NCBI GenBank assembly: GCA_000697665.1
Contig: KL197711.1
Location: 1,360,761 to 1,424,760, forward strand
Reading direction: 5' to 3'
DNA length: 64,000 nt
Origin: Jaapia argillacea MUCL 33604
Lineage: Eukaryota > Basidiomycota > Agaricomycetes > Jaapiales > Jaapiaceae
The notes beneath the pieces were generated by a model. The model had not been told where the DNA came from, made no database searches, and worked only from the letters and a program-made list of their open reading frames with translations. This document shows, piece by piece, positions 62,170 to 64,000 of this stretch (position 1 is the first letter of the stretch; every line of letters starts with the position of its first letter). Both the position numbers and the translations under genes were made by a program.

Positions 62170-64000
62170 CGATCCACGACTGTGCTCATCGGCTGGTGGT
62201 TGAGTTAATCCAAGACCAGTCCAAGGACGAAGCGACTTGTGATTTTATGGAGGTTTCGTAACCTGTTCGAGCCCGATGAACCGCCTGCAATTTGGCCCTG
62301 TGAGAAGTGCGAAGCGAGAATGCTGCCGCTTGTCAAGGCTTCGTTCAGTCACAGTCGCGTCGCCCATCTGCCTTATATTTTTCTTGTTCCCTCAGCGCTA
62401 TCCGTCCTTGTTCTATCTTATAACCCTGGACACGGCTAGACGTCATGAAGAATGCAAACTTTCTCTGCAACAAAACGTGTTGTTGATCCTCCGCCATGCC
62501 CAACGGATCGGCGTGATGTCAGTAGCGTAACTCTGTTACGGCCTTGTCCCCAAATGTATCCGCTCAAGGTCGCTGTACGACCGCCGTTGGGGCCTGCAAT
62601 AAGCCGTTCTCGTTCTTATATCGGTCTTGCATCGTGCCGTTGTATTCTCGAAGCAAATGTTCTATCGTGATGCGAGCTCTGGTCGGTCCCCCAACCGGAG
62701 TCCGGAAGGACGGGCCACCATGCTCAATCAAGATATGAACACTAGGCGAAGTTTCGATCCTCGTTTTTGATCCTGACCATTTGTAGGACGGTAGAGCCGT
62801 TTGTGTAACTGTTGGTCAAGCCTGAGGGCCTGTGCCCAACAACTCAGTGGCATTTCCTGTTTCCCGTTCACTGCTCATAGAGTTTGGTGCAACTTCGCCT
62901 CTTGCCGGATGGTTTCTTGGGGTTGTTCTCTCGTGTTGAGGACCATTACCCTATCGCTTCCACCCCTCCTCCCTGTTATTCGGACTGGTTAACATCATTG
63001 CCCATTCAGAAATTACCACCCCCGAATTGCTCGGTGTCAAGCTCCCTCCAATAGGTGCTCTTCCAGCCTCGCGTGATATCTGCCTATCGATATTCCCGTC
63101 GATCGCAAATCCAGCGCTCCCCTCCAGCGGTCATCGCGATTATTTGATTTCTTGTGCCGGGGCTTGACCCCAGCCACACCCTCATTCTGCTATGGCTGAA
63201 TCCGAGGGCGTTGCGTACACGAGGCGCCATCCGCCGGGGTTTCTCGTACATTCAAGGTCAGGTTCCGCGCTTGGTTCGAGGTTCGCTCAATCAGTTCTCT
63301 TGGGATAAACTCGTGAGTCGCACGCCAGACTTCCTACCTCGTGGTATTTATGAGTCAACACTTGCTAACTTTGACCAATCGTTATGAAGTCTGACCCCAG
63401 CGACACTTTCATCGTGGCTTCCGGAATATGCTCGCGGAACGAATTTTGATCCGTTCATCAAGGTGCCCGTTTGTGAGGTAAATACCCAAAGTCACGAGTT
63501 CTATGTTGCTCACAGTCTTGAACATAGCTCAAAATGTTGCAAAGAATATTACTAGACCGCAAGATACGTCCCGCCGGTTGATCAGCCCAAAGCGAACGCG
63601 ACCTGCCTAAAGTGCTCAAGCTTCCCAGCTAGCTGCGCCAACGATAGTAAGTACCAAGTGGATGGGACGCTTTCTATTTCTCTCTTTCCCCCCCACACAC
63701 CTATTGAAATATTCCACAACACCGCTTCATACATCGTCCTTGGGGTGCAGAAAACATTGCCAATGATGGCGGATGTCGAATTGTGCTCCATCTCCGTGGC
63801 ATCAAGGATCCTGAACCCTGTATACGAGCGGAGCGGCAGATGATCGCGCCAACATGTGCATGCCTCGTTGCACCTTGGCCATCCAGAGTTAGTTCTTCAA
63901 TTTCCCGGCGAGCTTACCCACCCTGACTTCATTCGCCGATAGCCAGGCCAAACTTGGGTCTTGTTTTCAACTCAGAAGGTCGAAGAGCGGAAGGAAAATT
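62170..64000. other. Right-end intergenic region
   Basis: Upstream of the CENP-B-like gene. Only short frames without motifs. Two similar short stretches (GACCCCAGCCACAC at 63166 and GACCCCAGCGACAC at 63393) may be a decayed duplication. No gene or structured RNA supported. Confidence 0.4.

Overview
The window is nuclear DNA of a basidiomycete fungus, most likely an agaricomycete. Protein-coding genes are dense, sit on both strands, and are cut by many short GT-AG introns of about 45-65 nt. Several gene families are typical of, or confined to, mushroom-forming fungi: two DUF6534 multi-pass membrane genes, a DUF6914-like gene, and a Zn2Cys6 regulator. No rRNA, tRNA or CRISPR feature was found. 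Reading frames were joined by hand across splice sites, so exon edges inside multi-exon genes are inferences unless stated otherwise.

Layout, left to right. 1-4.5 kb: a Ser/Thr-rich protein running off the left edge and a SAP-domain protein. 4.6-7.6 kb: a gene-free block holding two DNA-transposon-like elements with terminal inverted repeats (TIRs) and TA target duplications. 7.6-11.2 kb: a small membrane protein and a Dal5-type MFS permease. 11.4-12.1 kb: a gene remnant and a short repeat that recurs at 26.8 kb. 13-26.5 kb: a housekeeping block with a PHD-finger protein, a DUF6914-like protein, F-actin capping protein alpha, isocitrate lyase, ALG7, a SET-domain/TAD3 fusion, mitochondrial ribosomal protein mL58 and a Ure2-type glutathione transferase. 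27-36 kb: a coiled-coil low-complexity protein, an unrecognised Cys-containing gene, RTT109 and SAS10/UTP3. 36.3-36.8 kb: three related palindromic repeats. 37-43 kb: COQ5, FCF2 and cullin-1. 44.6-51 kb: the DUF6534 pair. 51.8-62.2 kb: the Zn2Cys6 factor, TOM22, NDUFA9 (complex I), a DUF2462 protein and a CENP-B-type DNA-binding protein. 62.2-64 kb: no supported gene.

The genes do not form a metabolic cluster. Recurrent themes are ribosome biogenesis (SAS10, FCF2), mitochondria (mL58, COQ5, TOM22, NDUFA9) and chromatin or DNA binding (PHD, SET, RTT109, SAP, CENP-B-like). Four divergent pairs share promoters of only 136-211 bp: ALG7/SET-TAD3, RTT109/SAS10, COQ5/FCF2 and NDUFA9/DUF2462. The most interesting points are the SET-TAD3 fusion, a 6-nt micro-exon encoding a zinc-binding cysteine of the Zn2Cys6 factor, the two TA-flanked elements, and the palindrome cluster at 36.4-36.7 kb.
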